NCBI GenBank assembly: GCA_001800015.1
Contig: MGUO01000006.1
Coordinates: 1 to 11,944 of the forward strand
Source: Elusimicrobia bacterium RIFCSPHIGHO2_02_FULL_57_9
Lineage (GTDB): Bacteria > Elusimicrobiota > Elusimicrobia > UBA1565 > UBA9628
Direction of reading: 5' to 3'
DNA length: 11,944 nt
Positions 1 to 6,529 of this stretch are shown in pieces. The first letter of the stretch is position 1, and each line of letters begins with the position of its first letter. The position numbers and the translations under genes were made by a program. The notes below the pieces were generated by a model, which worked only from the letters and a program-made list of their open reading frames with translations, did no database searches and had not been told where the DNA came from.

Positions 1-337
1 ACCACATGCCCTTATCGTCGCAGCGCTTCTCGTAGTCCTCCTGGATTTCATCCAGGCTGTCTTCGCGGTGCTGTTTCTTACGCATGTCCGCGGCCTTGTT
101 GTAGAGAATCCCGAACAGATAGGTCTTGAGCTGGGACCGCCCCTCGAAACGGTCGATGGCGCTTAGGAAGGCGACAAAAGTCTCCTGGACCAACTCTTCC
201 GCATCGACCTCGGGAAATCCCATGGCGAAAGCGCCCGCCATGAGCGGTTGTGTGTAGGTGTTGACCAACGCCTCCATCGCGCCGTTCTCGCGTTGGCGGA
301 GCTTGCGGACCTCTTCCTCAAGGGTCTTGTTCGCCAT
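1..337 (-). CDS. ECF-type RNA polymerase sigma factor, N-terminal part (runs off the left edge)
   Basis: The minus strand encodes 112 residues from an ATG at 337 to the window edge. The visible part matches sigma-70 region 2 of ECF factors: residues 45-60 (DAEELVQETFVAF) form the core-binding helix, and residues 64-88 (RFEGRSQLKTYLFGILYN followed by KAADMRKK) are the -10 recognition part. Region 4 and any anti-sigma gene would lie beyond the left edge. It would bind core RNA polymerase and direct it to a dedicated promoter set. It is divergent from the phosphate transporter gene across a 168-base gap that contains two AAC-type ECF promoter-like motifs, so it is a good candidate regulator of the plus-strand genes. 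No clear Shine-Dalgarno precedes the ATG; the upstream DNA is AT-rich. Family membership is clear, but the ECF subgroup and signal are unknown. Confidence 0.88.
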   Translation of the reverse strand, partial: MANKTLEEEVRKLRQRENGAMEALVNTYTQPLMAGAFAMGFPEVDAEELVQETFVAFLSAIDRFEGRSQLKTYLFGILYNKAADMRKKQHREDSLDEIQEDYEKRCDDKGMW

Positions 338-353
338 GATTTTTAAATTTAGC

Positions 354-385
354 TGTAACATTTTACCAATTTTGCCTACCAATGG
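354..385 (+). promoter_or_regulatory. Upstream copy of the ECF-like promoter motif
   Basis: TGTAAC at 354-359, then 17 bases, then TACCAATG at 377-384. The spacing equals that of the copy at 453-483, and both have T-runs just after the -35 box. The -10 half differs at two positions from TACTTATG. It lies about 120 bases upstream of the transporter start, so it would be a secondary start or a decayed copy. Inferred from pattern only. Confidence 0.35.
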
Positions 386-452
386 TCATGCGGGTTCAGA
401 TGCCATCTTGCCGGAATCCGGTTGCCCTGCGGCGCAAGACCGCGTTTTATTC

Positions 453-483
453 TGTAACCTTTTTCGTCCCCAGCATACTTATG
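453..483 (+). promoter_or_regulatory. ECF-like promoter of the phosphate transporter / arsenic operon
   Basis: TGTAAC at 453-458, 17 bases, then TACTTATG at 476-483, preceded by CA. The same -10 block with the same 17-base spacing recurs at 7944-7974 before the second operon. ECF sigma factors typically recognise a -35 containing AAC, which fits. Transcription would begin near 488-491, leaving a very short leader that still holds the strong Shine-Dalgarno (AAAGGAGGG, about 492-500) before the ATG at 506. The sigma factor responsible is inferred, not shown. Confidence 0.6.
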
Positions 484-505
484 CCTGCGAGAAAGGAGGG
501 CTTTA

Positions 506-1552
506 ATGGACATGATAACCGCTGCCGGTTTGTTTGGAGCCGTGCTCCTGGCATTCGCCAACGGGGCCAACGACATCTCAAAATCCATCGCCACGCTGAT
601 CGGCAGCGGCGAATCGGACTATAAGCGGGCCGTCGTCTTGACTTCGCTGGCGGTCGCCGCCGGCGCGATCATGGCCTCGGCCTGGGCCGTCAAGATGACG
701 CTGTTGTTCACCAAGGGAATGCTGATGCCCCAGGCCCAGATCCATCAGCTCTTCGCCATGTCGGTCCTGGCGGGGGCCGTAGGCTGGGTCCTTTTGGCTA
801 CGCGCTTGGGGCTGCCGGTGTCCACGACCCATGCCATCGTGGGCAGCGTGATCCTCACCGCTGTCTACGCTTTCGGTTTTGACAGCATATTCTGGTCCAG
901 CGTGACGAAGAAGGTCCTCTTGCCGCTCCTTCTCTCTCCGGTGTTGGCTTTCGGCCTGGCCTATGCGGTATTCAAAGGGTTGTTCTGGCTTTGCCGGAAG
1001 AAGTACTGTCTGAACTGCCACTGGGCGCACTGGATGAGCGCCATGTCGAGCGGCTTTGCCCGGGGATTGAACGACACCCCGAAGATCGCCGCGCTGGGGC
1101 TGGCCTTCTATTTTCTGGCGGACCCCAACGTCCATGTTGCTCCGCGCTGGTTCTTCCTGGCTTTGGCGGCGGCCAATACTTTAGGAGGGATCGTGATGGG
1201 ACTTCGGGTCACCGAGACCTTGGCCCACAAGGTGACGCAGCTGGACCACTTGGAAGGCTTCGCGGCGAATCTCGCCACCGCGGCGTTAACCATTGGAACG
1301 GCCGTGCATGGATTTCCGGTTTCTACGACCCACGTATCCAGCTCGGCCATCCTTGGGATGGGACTGAAGTCCGGGGCTGGGGCCGTCAACTGGAAAGTAG
1401 CCGGCGAGATACTCGCGGCGTGGGTGATCACTCTACCGGCTGCCGGAATCATCAGCGCCACGACTTATTGGATGCTCAAATGGATGCCTGCCAGTGAGGT
1501 GTACTTCCTTCTGGCAGGCACTTGGCGCAATATAATGCGCCAGGTGTTCTAA
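506..1552 (+). CDS. PiT-family inorganic phosphate transporter (probable arsenate carrier as well)
   Basis: This is a 348-residue integral inner-membrane protein of the short PiT type, which moves phosphate by ion symport; PiT carriers are also known to admit arsenate. The two inverted PiT signatures are present: FANGANDISKSIA at 17-29 and FARGLNDTPKIAALG at 184-198. Each half also has a PVSTTH motif (104-109 and 271-276). The rest is mostly hydrophobic helices. The loop between the halves carries three cysteines (C163, C168, C171). The ATG at 506 follows a strong AAAGGAGGG site and an ECF-like promoter at 453-483. It is the first gene of the unit, and only 12 bases separate its stop from the radical SAM-ArsM fusion gene, so the two are probably cotranscribed. 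That context suggests supply of phosphate under arsenic stress, or arsenate entry for conversion. The family is certain; the substrate preference is inferred. Confidence 0.92.
   Translation: MDMITAAGLFGAVLLAFANGANDISKSIATLIGSGESDYKRAVVLTSLAVAAGAIMASAWAVKMTLLFTKGMLMPQAQIHQLFAMSVLAGAVGWVLLATRLGLPVSTTHAIVGSVILTAVYAFGFDSIFWSSVTKKVLLPLLLSPVLAFGLAYAVFKGLFWLCRKKYCLNCHWAHWMSAMSSGFARGLNDTPKIAALGLAFYFLADPNVHVAPRWFFLALAAANTLGGIVMGLRVTETLAHKVTQLDHLEGFAANLATAALTIGTAVHGFPVSTTHVSSSAILGMGLKSGAGAVNWKVAGEILAAWVITLPAAGIISATTYWMLKWMPASEVYFLLAGTWRNIMRQVF
1519..1546 (+). other. Hairpin at the end of the transporter gene, before the next ribosome-binding site
   Basis: An inverted repeat pairs 1519-1529 with 1536-1546, giving 11 pairs including one G-U, around the loop ATATAA. 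It ends four bases before the TAA stop and just ahead of AAAGGAG, the ribosome-binding site of the next gene. No T-run follows, so it is not a classical terminator. It may stabilise or process the mRNA between the two cistrons. Confidence 0.45.
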
Positions 1553-1564
1553 AGGAGATCGAAA

Positions 1565-4222
1565 ATGGAAACGCAACCCGTCGAATCAGAATTAAAAGAC
1601 GCAGCTATCCTTTATAAAGCCGCCCTGCATTCCTTTGAGCGGGATGGAATCCGCTTCTTCGTGGACGCCGAATCGCCGAACTGGATCTCCACGGACGAGA
1701 GAGGATCGAGGATCTTGGGCTGGCTGGACGGCAAGAGAACGCTCGGAGAAGTCCGTCGGCTCTACGCCGGCCTCTACGGTTTGGACTGGGGCAAGAGCTG
1801 GCGGGACGTTCATGTCTTCGTTCGGGAAGCCCTAAGGAAGGGAATCGTCGCCCTGGAGCCCGACAACCATCCCTCCTATGCCGGGCGCTCGCGACACTTA
1901 ACGCCCGAGTCCCTCAAAGAGTTCTGGATTCACCTGCTTCAAACCTGCAACCTTGCCTGCACCCACTGCCTGGTCTCCTCCACCCCGCAAGGGGCCAAGG
2001 GAGCCGACACCGGCTTTTACATGAAGATGATCGACCAGGCCCACGAGTTGGGCGTCCGGCGCTTTTATTTCACGGGCGGCGAACCGTTCGTGCGGCCGGA
2101 CATCTTCGAGTTGATCCGGCATATCACCGATAAGAAAAAAGCGGAGCTCATCATCCTGACCAACGCCACTTTGTTCCAAGGCGACAGGCTTGAGTCGTTC
2201 AAGACCCTCGACCGCGAAAAGCTCAAGTTCCAGGTGAGCTTGGATGGCACCAAGCCCGAGATCAACGATCCCATCCGCGGCAGGGGCGTGTTCGAGAAGG
2301 CCTCGGAAGGCCTGAAAACCTTAAGCGTCCTGGGTTTTGAGACCTCTCTGACCGCGGCCGTGACCCGCGCCAATCTCAAAGACCTGGAAAATCTACCGGC
2401 CCTGGCCCATAAGCTGGGCGCAAAATCCGTGCATCTCATGTGGCTCCACAAGCGCGGCCGAATCCTGGAGACGGGTGGAGAAGGCGGTTTTCCCAACGCG
2501 GCCGAGCTTCTGGCCCTCTCCCGCAAGGTGAAGGAGTCCGCCGATCAACTCGGCATTCTCTTCGACAACTTCGGCTCCATTCTCCAACGCGTCAACGGCC
2601 GGCCGGGCGTCAAGTACGACCTGGGCAATCTCTGCTGGGAGAGCCTCTGCCTTTACATGGACGGGCAGGTCTATCCCTCCGCGGCCTTGGCCGGGATTCC
2701 GACATTGAGCCTGGGCGATGCCCGCCATCAGCCCCTGCGCTCCTTGTGGCTGGAGAGCCCGGTGGCCCAGGCCTTCCGGGAAGCTACGGTCGCCAAGAAA
2801 GCCTCCCTGGCCGGCAATCCCTTCCGGTATCTCACCGGAGGCGGCGACATGGAGCACAGCTACTTCTTTAGCCAGAATGGGAAGGAAGGAAACCTCTCCG
2901 CCGCCGACCCCTACCACGAGCTCTATGTGGAATTGATTCAAGACGCCATGGCGGAACTGGCCTTAAAAAAGAAGGCCGCGCTCAACTTGAAATCCGGGTT
3001 CAATCCTCCTCTCGTCTATCATGCTATGGGCGAGGACTCCATCGCCTGTAGCGAGGACGCCCGGGACTGGTTGGCGGAGCATGGAGAGAGCCCCGTCCGC
3101 CTCCTCCACACCAACTGCGTCCTCTCCTTCGACGTGGAGAAGCCCTACCGGATCATTCAGAACTTCTACGGCAAGGCGGCTATCGAGCCCCAGAAGGAGC
3201 TCTGCTGCCCGGTCAAATACGATGAGAGCGAAGTGGGGCATATCCCGCAGGAAGTGATCGACCGCTTCTACGGCTGCGGCTCGCCCATCTCTCAGGCCGA
3301 CGTCCGGCCCGGTGAAACGACGCTGGACCTGGGCTCCGGGGCCGGCATCGACTGCTTCATCGCGGCCAAGAAGGTCGGGCCGCAGGGCAAGGTGATCGGC
3401 GTGGACATGACGGCCCCCATGCTGCGAGTGGCCAATGAATCGAAGCCGGCCGTGGCCCGAAACCTGGGCTATGACGTGGTGGAGTTTCGCAAGGGATATC
3501 TGGAGACGATTCCGACCGATGACAAAAGCGTGGATCTCGTAACATCCAACTGCGTCATCAACCTGTCCCCGGACAAGAGCAAGGTCTTCTCCGAGATTTG
3601 GAGAATCCTCAAGGACAACGGCAGGCTGGTTGTGGCCGACATCGTGTCGGACCAGCCTGTTCCGCTGGGTCTACAGGCGCATAAAGATCTGTGGGGCGAA
3701 TGCATCTCTGGAGCCTTGTCGGAGCAGGAGTTTATATCGGGGCTTGAGCGGGCGGGGTTCTACGGGATTTCCCTCCTCAAGAAAACCTTCTGGAAGGAGG
3801 TCGAGGGCCATAAGTTTTACTCGATCACGGTGCGAGGATTTAAGTTCGAGAAAAAGTCCGGCTGTTCCTTCATCGGCCAGCGGGCCATCTATTGGGGGCC
3901 CTACAAGGCGGTGATAGACGAGGAAGGGCATCTGTTTCCCCGCGGCGAGGTCATAGAAGTTTGCACCGACACGGCCGCCAAGCTCAAGACCTCGCCCTAC
4001 GCCGGGCATTTTCAGATCGCGGAGTCCGACGGCTCCCTAGATGCTATGGGGACTTCCTCAGCCGCATCTGTGCCGGGCCTTCCCAGGCCCGGCCTGGCGG
4101 CGGTTGCGGGAGGCGGCCAGGAGTCTAGCGACCAGCCGTCCTCCTCTGTCGCTGTGCGGGGCGGACTAAATTCCCCCCTGCCCGCGTGCTGCGCTCCGAG
4201 CGCAGGAAGCTCTTGTTGCTGA
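1565..4222 (+). CDS. PqqD-like / radical SAM / ArsM arsenite methyltransferase fusion protein
   Basis: This 885-residue protein has three parts. Residues about 20-100 resemble a PqqD-like domain. Residues about 120-435 are a radical SAM domain with the 4Fe-4S motif C128-x3-C132-x2-C135 and TGGEP at 170-174. Residues about 510-820 are an ArsM-type SAM-dependent arsenite methyltransferase: CCP (C547, C548), motif I DLGSGAGID (588-596), SNCVINLSPDK with C663, and GECISGAL with C713. These cysteines sit where ArsM binds As(III). A flexible tail ends in two CC pairs (875-876, 884-885). ArsM methylates As(III); in arsenosugar synthesis a separate radical SAM enzyme, ArsS, then adds a deoxyadenosyl group. 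Here one protein may do both, but the radical SAM half looks more PqqE-like than ArsS-like, so its reaction is inferred. The start has AAAGGAG upstream. The tail contains a palindromic repeat (4037-4095). The stop is TGA, and the frame stays open to the next gene. Confidence 0.9.
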   Translation: METQPVESELKDAAILYKAALHSFERDGIRFFVDAESPNWISTDERGSRILGWLDGKRTLGEVRRLYAGLYGLDWGKSWRDVHVFVREALRKGIVALEPDNHPSYAGRSRHLTPESLKEFWIHLLQTCNLACTHCLVSSTPQGAKGADTGFYMKMIDQAHELGVRRFYFTGGEPFVRPDIFELIRHITDKKKAELIILTNATLFQGDRLESFKTLDREKLKFQVSLDGTKPEINDPIRGRGVFEKASEGLKTLSVLGFETSLTAAVTRANLKDLENLPALAHKLGAKSVHLMWLHKRGRILETGGEGGFPNAAELLALSRKVKESADQLGILFDNFGSILQRVNGRPGVKYDLGNLCWESLCLYMDGQVYPSAALAGIPTLSLGDARHQPLRSLWLESPVAQAFREATVAKKASLAGNPFRYLTGGGDMEHSYFFSQNGKEGNLSAADPYHELYVELIQDAMAELALKKKAALNLKSGFNPPLVYHAMGEDSIACSEDARDWLAEHGESPVRLLHTNCVLSFDVEKPYRIIQNFYGKAAIEPQKELCCPVKYDESEVGHIPQEVIDRFYGCGSPISQADVRPGETTLDLGSGAGIDCFIAAKKVGPQGKVIGVDMTAPMLRVANESKPAVARNLGYDVVEFRKGYLETIPTDDKSVDLVTSNCVINLSPDKSKVFSEIWRILKDNGRLVVADIVSDQPVPLGLQAHKDLWGECISGALSEQEFISGLERAGFYGISLLKKTFWKEVEGHKFYSITVRGFKFEKKSGCSFIGQRAIYWGPYKAVIDEEGHLFPRGEVIEVCTDTAAKLKTSPYAGHFQIAESDGSLDAMGTSSAASVPGLPRPGLAAVAGGGQESSDQPSSSVAVRGGLNSPLPACCAPSAGSSCC
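4037..4095 (+). repeat. Palindromic dispersed repeat, copy 1, inside the ArsM tail
   Basis: This 59-bp segment matches 6526-6584 at 50 of 59 positions with no gaps. Its core is a perfect 9-bp inverted repeat, GCCGGGCCT (4072-4080) and AGGCCCGGC (4085-4093), around a 4-base loop. It is read in frame and adds residues such as SVPGLPRPGL between the ArsM domain and the cysteine tail. It resembles REP-type or coding palindromic elements; the family is unknown. Confidence 0.75.
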
Positions 4223-4269
4223 GGGATAGGTGACGCCGTCCCTAAAATTTCGTTGAATTTGAAGCCACC

Positions 4270-5106
4270 ATGAACCGGGAATACATGCTAAGGATCGGGT
4301 TCTTCTTCGGAATCTTCGTCCTCGTCGCTCTATGGGAGGCCGTCGCCGCGCGCCGCAAGCTGGGCGCGCCGAAGGCGGCGCGTTGGATCGGCAATCTCGG
4401 AATCGTTTTGCTCAATACGCTCGCGGTCTACTGGCTATTGCCCGTCACCGCGGTCGGGCTGGCCGCGTTAAGCCAAGCGCGGGGCTGGGGAGTTCTTAAT
4501 AATTTCCCTCTGCCGGACGGACCGGCCCTGATTTTGGGCGTCATCGCGCTGGATATCGCCATCTATCTGCAGCACGTGATGTTTCACGCGGTGCCGATTC
4601 TCTGGCGGCTTCATCGCGTGCACCACGTCGATCTGGATTTCGACGTCACCACGGGCCTGCGTTTTCATCCTATCGAGATCGTGCTTTCCATGCTCATCAA
4701 GCTGGCGGTCGTGGCGTTTCTCGGGCCATCCCCGCTGGCCGTGCTCATTTTTGAAATTCTCCTCAACGGGACCTCGATGTTCAATCACGGCAACATCAAA
4801 ATTCCGCAGAGTCTCGACCGGGCGCTTCGGCTTTTCGTGGTTACGCCCGACATGCACCGGGTACACCACTCGATCCTCGTCCGGGAGACCAACAGCAACT
4901 TCGGCTTCAACCTTCCCTGGTGGGACCGCCTGTTCGGGACCTATCGCAGCCAGCCTGCCGCGGGACACGAGGGGATGAGCATCGGGATATCCGAGTTCCG
5001 GGACGGCCGAAGCTGGAACCTGCCTTGGATGCTGGCGATACCGTTTATTGGCGAGGCGGGAATCTATCCTTTCACCGGCCGGACAGATCCCGGCAGGTCG
5101 CCATGA
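4270..5106 (+). CDS. Fatty acid hydroxylase / sterol desaturase superfamily membrane protein
   Basis: A 278-residue membrane protein with the histidine clusters of this di-iron superfamily: H102-x3-H106, HRVHH (115-119), H133, H173 and HRVHH (196-200). Hydrophobic segments near 8-25, 42-66 and 86-105 precede the first cluster, and 135-170 lies between clusters. Members hydroxylate or desaturate lipids, sterols or related hydrophobic molecules at the cytoplasmic face of the membrane. It begins 47 bases after the fusion gene with only a weak ribosome-binding site, and its end overlaps the next gene by ATGA (5103-5106), so it is tightly linked to the two sugar transferases. That placement raises the idea that it modifies a lipid part of an organoarsenical, such as an arsenolipid, but nothing in the sequence shows the substrate. 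Confidence 0.87.
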   Translation: MNREYMLRIGFFFGIFVLVALWEAVAARRKLGAPKAARWIGNLGIVLLNTLAVYWLLPVTAVGLAALSQARGWGVLNNFPLPDGPALILGVIALDIAIYLQHVMFHAVPILWRLHRVHHVDLDFDVTTGLRFHPIEIVLSMLIKLAVVAFLGPSPLAVLIFEILLNGTSMFNHGNIKIPQSLDRALRLFVVTPDMHRVHHSILVRETNSNFGFNLPWWDRLFGTYRSQPAAGHEGMSIGISEFRDGRSWNLPWMLAIPFIGEAGIYPFTGRTDPGRSP

Positions 5107-5786
5107 AAATATCGATCATCATTCCTACCCGCAATGAAGAGGAAACCATCGCCTCCGCGATCTCCCGAATCCGTCGAAACTCGGATCGAAATGGGATAGA
5201 GATCATTGTGGCTGATGGGCGGAGCTCGGACAGGACCGTCGAGGTCTCCCAGGGCATCGCGGACAAGGTGATTCGGGCCCCCCAGGTGGGGCGTGCTTTG
5301 CAGATGCAAGAGGGAGGCCAAGCGGCCTCCGGCGACCTGCTGCTCTTCCTGCATGCGGACACGAGGCTGCCCGTCGATTGGAAGGAGCAATTGACGCAGG
5401 CCTGGTCTTTCGGCAAAAGGCCCGTTGCCACGGCGTTTACGCTCGGCTTCGATAACGATGAGCCGTTCTACCGCATGATCGCACGGGCCGCCAATCTTAG
5501 GACCGCTCTAACGGGAGTTCCGCATGGCGACCAGGCCATAACCGTCGATAGAGAAGCGTTTCTCAGAGTCGGAGGCTTCCCGCCGGTTCCTCTGATGGAG
5601 GAGTACCTGCTGATCGCCAAGCTCAGACCCCTGGGCCGGGTCGTGATTCTACCTGGGAAGGTGGCCACATCGGTGCGCAGGTACGAAAAAAACGGGCGGC
5701 TCTTCAATGCGCTGCGCAACACCGTCATCACCGCCCTCTTTTACCTGGGAGTTCCACCGCGCTCGCTCGCGAGGCTCTACAGATGA
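5103..5786 (+). CDS. TIGR04283-type family 2 glycosyltransferase (arsenosugar biosynthesis associated)
   Basis: A 227-residue GT-A fold transferase. It opens with the family 2 nucleotide-sugar strand KISIIIPTRNEE (2-13), then VADGRSSDRT (36-45) for sugar-nucleotide contact, GRALQMQEGGQAASGD (63-78) and LLFLHADT (80-87). The pattern and length fit the small cytoplasmic TIGR04283 family, which occurs beside radical SAM genes and ArsM and is named for arsenosugar biosynthesis. It would transfer a sugar or sugar-like unit onto an arsenic-bearing precursor; donor and acceptor are unknown. The reading frame is open further upstream, but the ATG at 5103 is chosen because it gives the normal family N-terminus and an ATGA overlap with the upstream stop. 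It also overlaps the downstream gene by ATGA at 5783-5786, so translation is probably coupled. Confidence 0.9.
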   Translation: MKISIIIPTRNEEETIASAISRIRRNSDRNGIEIIVADGRSSDRTVEVSQGIADKVIRAPQVGRALQMQEGGQAASGDLLLFLHADTRLPVDWKEQLTQAWSFGKRPVATAFTLGFDNDEPFYRMIARAANLRTALTGVPHGDQAITVDREAFLRVGGFPPVPLMEEYLLIAKLRPLGRVVILPGKVATSVRRYEKNGRLFNALRNTVITALFYLGVPPRSLARLYR

Positions 5787-6529
5787 ACAGGATCATGGTC
5801 TTTGTCAAAGCTCCTGTTCCGGGCCGCGTCAAGACCAGGCTCTGCCCCCCGCTCTCGCCGACTCAGGCGGCAACGCTTTATATCGCTTTCGTCAAGGATA
5901 CGCTGGAGGCCGCCCGAGGCGTGGAGAACTCACAGGCGGATATCTTCTATGACCCCTCGGCGGACTTTCCTGATCTGCGGTGGATTGAGTCTGCACCGCT
6001 CCTCCCGTTTTTCCCTCAGAAGGGCGATGATCTTGGGATGCGACTGGACCACGCTTTCAATGGGACCTTATCGCGGGGAGCCGGCAAAGCCGTGGCCATC
6101 GGCTCCGATACCCCTCACATCGCGCCCACTGCCATCGAACGGGCATTCTCGTTGTTGGAGCGGGCGGACGTGGTCCTGGGACCGGCCGCGGACGGCGGCT
6201 ATTACCTGATCGGTCTCAAGGAGCCGCACGATTTCCTGTTTCAGGAAATCTCATGGTCCACCGTGAACGTCTTGCGGCAGACCCTGGAGCGCGCAAAACA
6301 GCGAGGCCTGAAAGTCGTCATGCTCCCGACGTTATTCGACGTGGATACCATCTCGGATTTGAGAGAGTTGGTAAAGCTCCTAACCGTCAACGACGCCGGG
6401 GCATCGCGATTCAGCCGCTTTCCAACGGAGTGTGGAGGCGGCATTTCCTCGCCATATGGCTCGGTCACAAAACTCGTCCCGGACGAACTAATGGGGCAAG
6501 GGGTATTCGGCGATGCCGTCAAATGCTAG
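5783..6529 (+). CDS. TIGR04282-type CofC-like nucleotidyl/glycosyl transferase (arsenosugar biosynthesis associated)
   Basis: A 248-residue protein of the small CofC-like GT-A family TIGR04282. The N-terminal loop FVKAPVPGRVKTRL (7-20) is the nucleotide-binding signature. IGSDTPHI (107-113) and GPAADGGYYLIGL (133-145) are the central motifs, and FDVDTISDL (185-193) is the usual near-C-terminal motif. These proteins pair with TIGR04283 transferases next to radical SAM/ArsM genes. They are thought to activate or transfer a sugar or glycerate-like unit; the true reaction is not established. The start overlaps the previous stop as ATGA. About 40 residues after the conserved end look unlike the family, and the TAG stop lies inside palindromic repeat copy 2, so the original 3' end may have been altered by that insertion. 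Confidence 0.88.
   Translation: MNRIMVFVKAPVPGRVKTRLCPPLSPTQAATLYIAFVKDTLEAARGVENSQADIFYDPSADFPDLRWIESAPLLPFFPQKGDDLGMRLDHAFNGTLSRGAGKAVAIGSDTPHIAPTAIERAFSLLERADVVLGPAADGGYYLIGLKEPHDFLFQEISWSTVNVLRQTLERAKQRGLKVVMLPTLFDVDTISDLRELVKLLTVNDAGASRFSRFPTECGGGISSPYGSVTKLVPDELMGQGVFGDAVKC

Noticed and set aside
578..1135. Minus-strand open frame of 185 codons opposite the phosphate transporter
   Set aside because: Composition is rich in Arg, Gly, Gln and His with no domain pattern; it mirrors the codon structure of the real transporter gene.
4222..4243. SECIS element right after the fusion gene's TGA
   Set aside because: The AGGGA/TCCCT hairpin places its loop only about 10 bases from the TGA, closer than usual for bacterial SECIS elements, and the loop pattern is not convincing.
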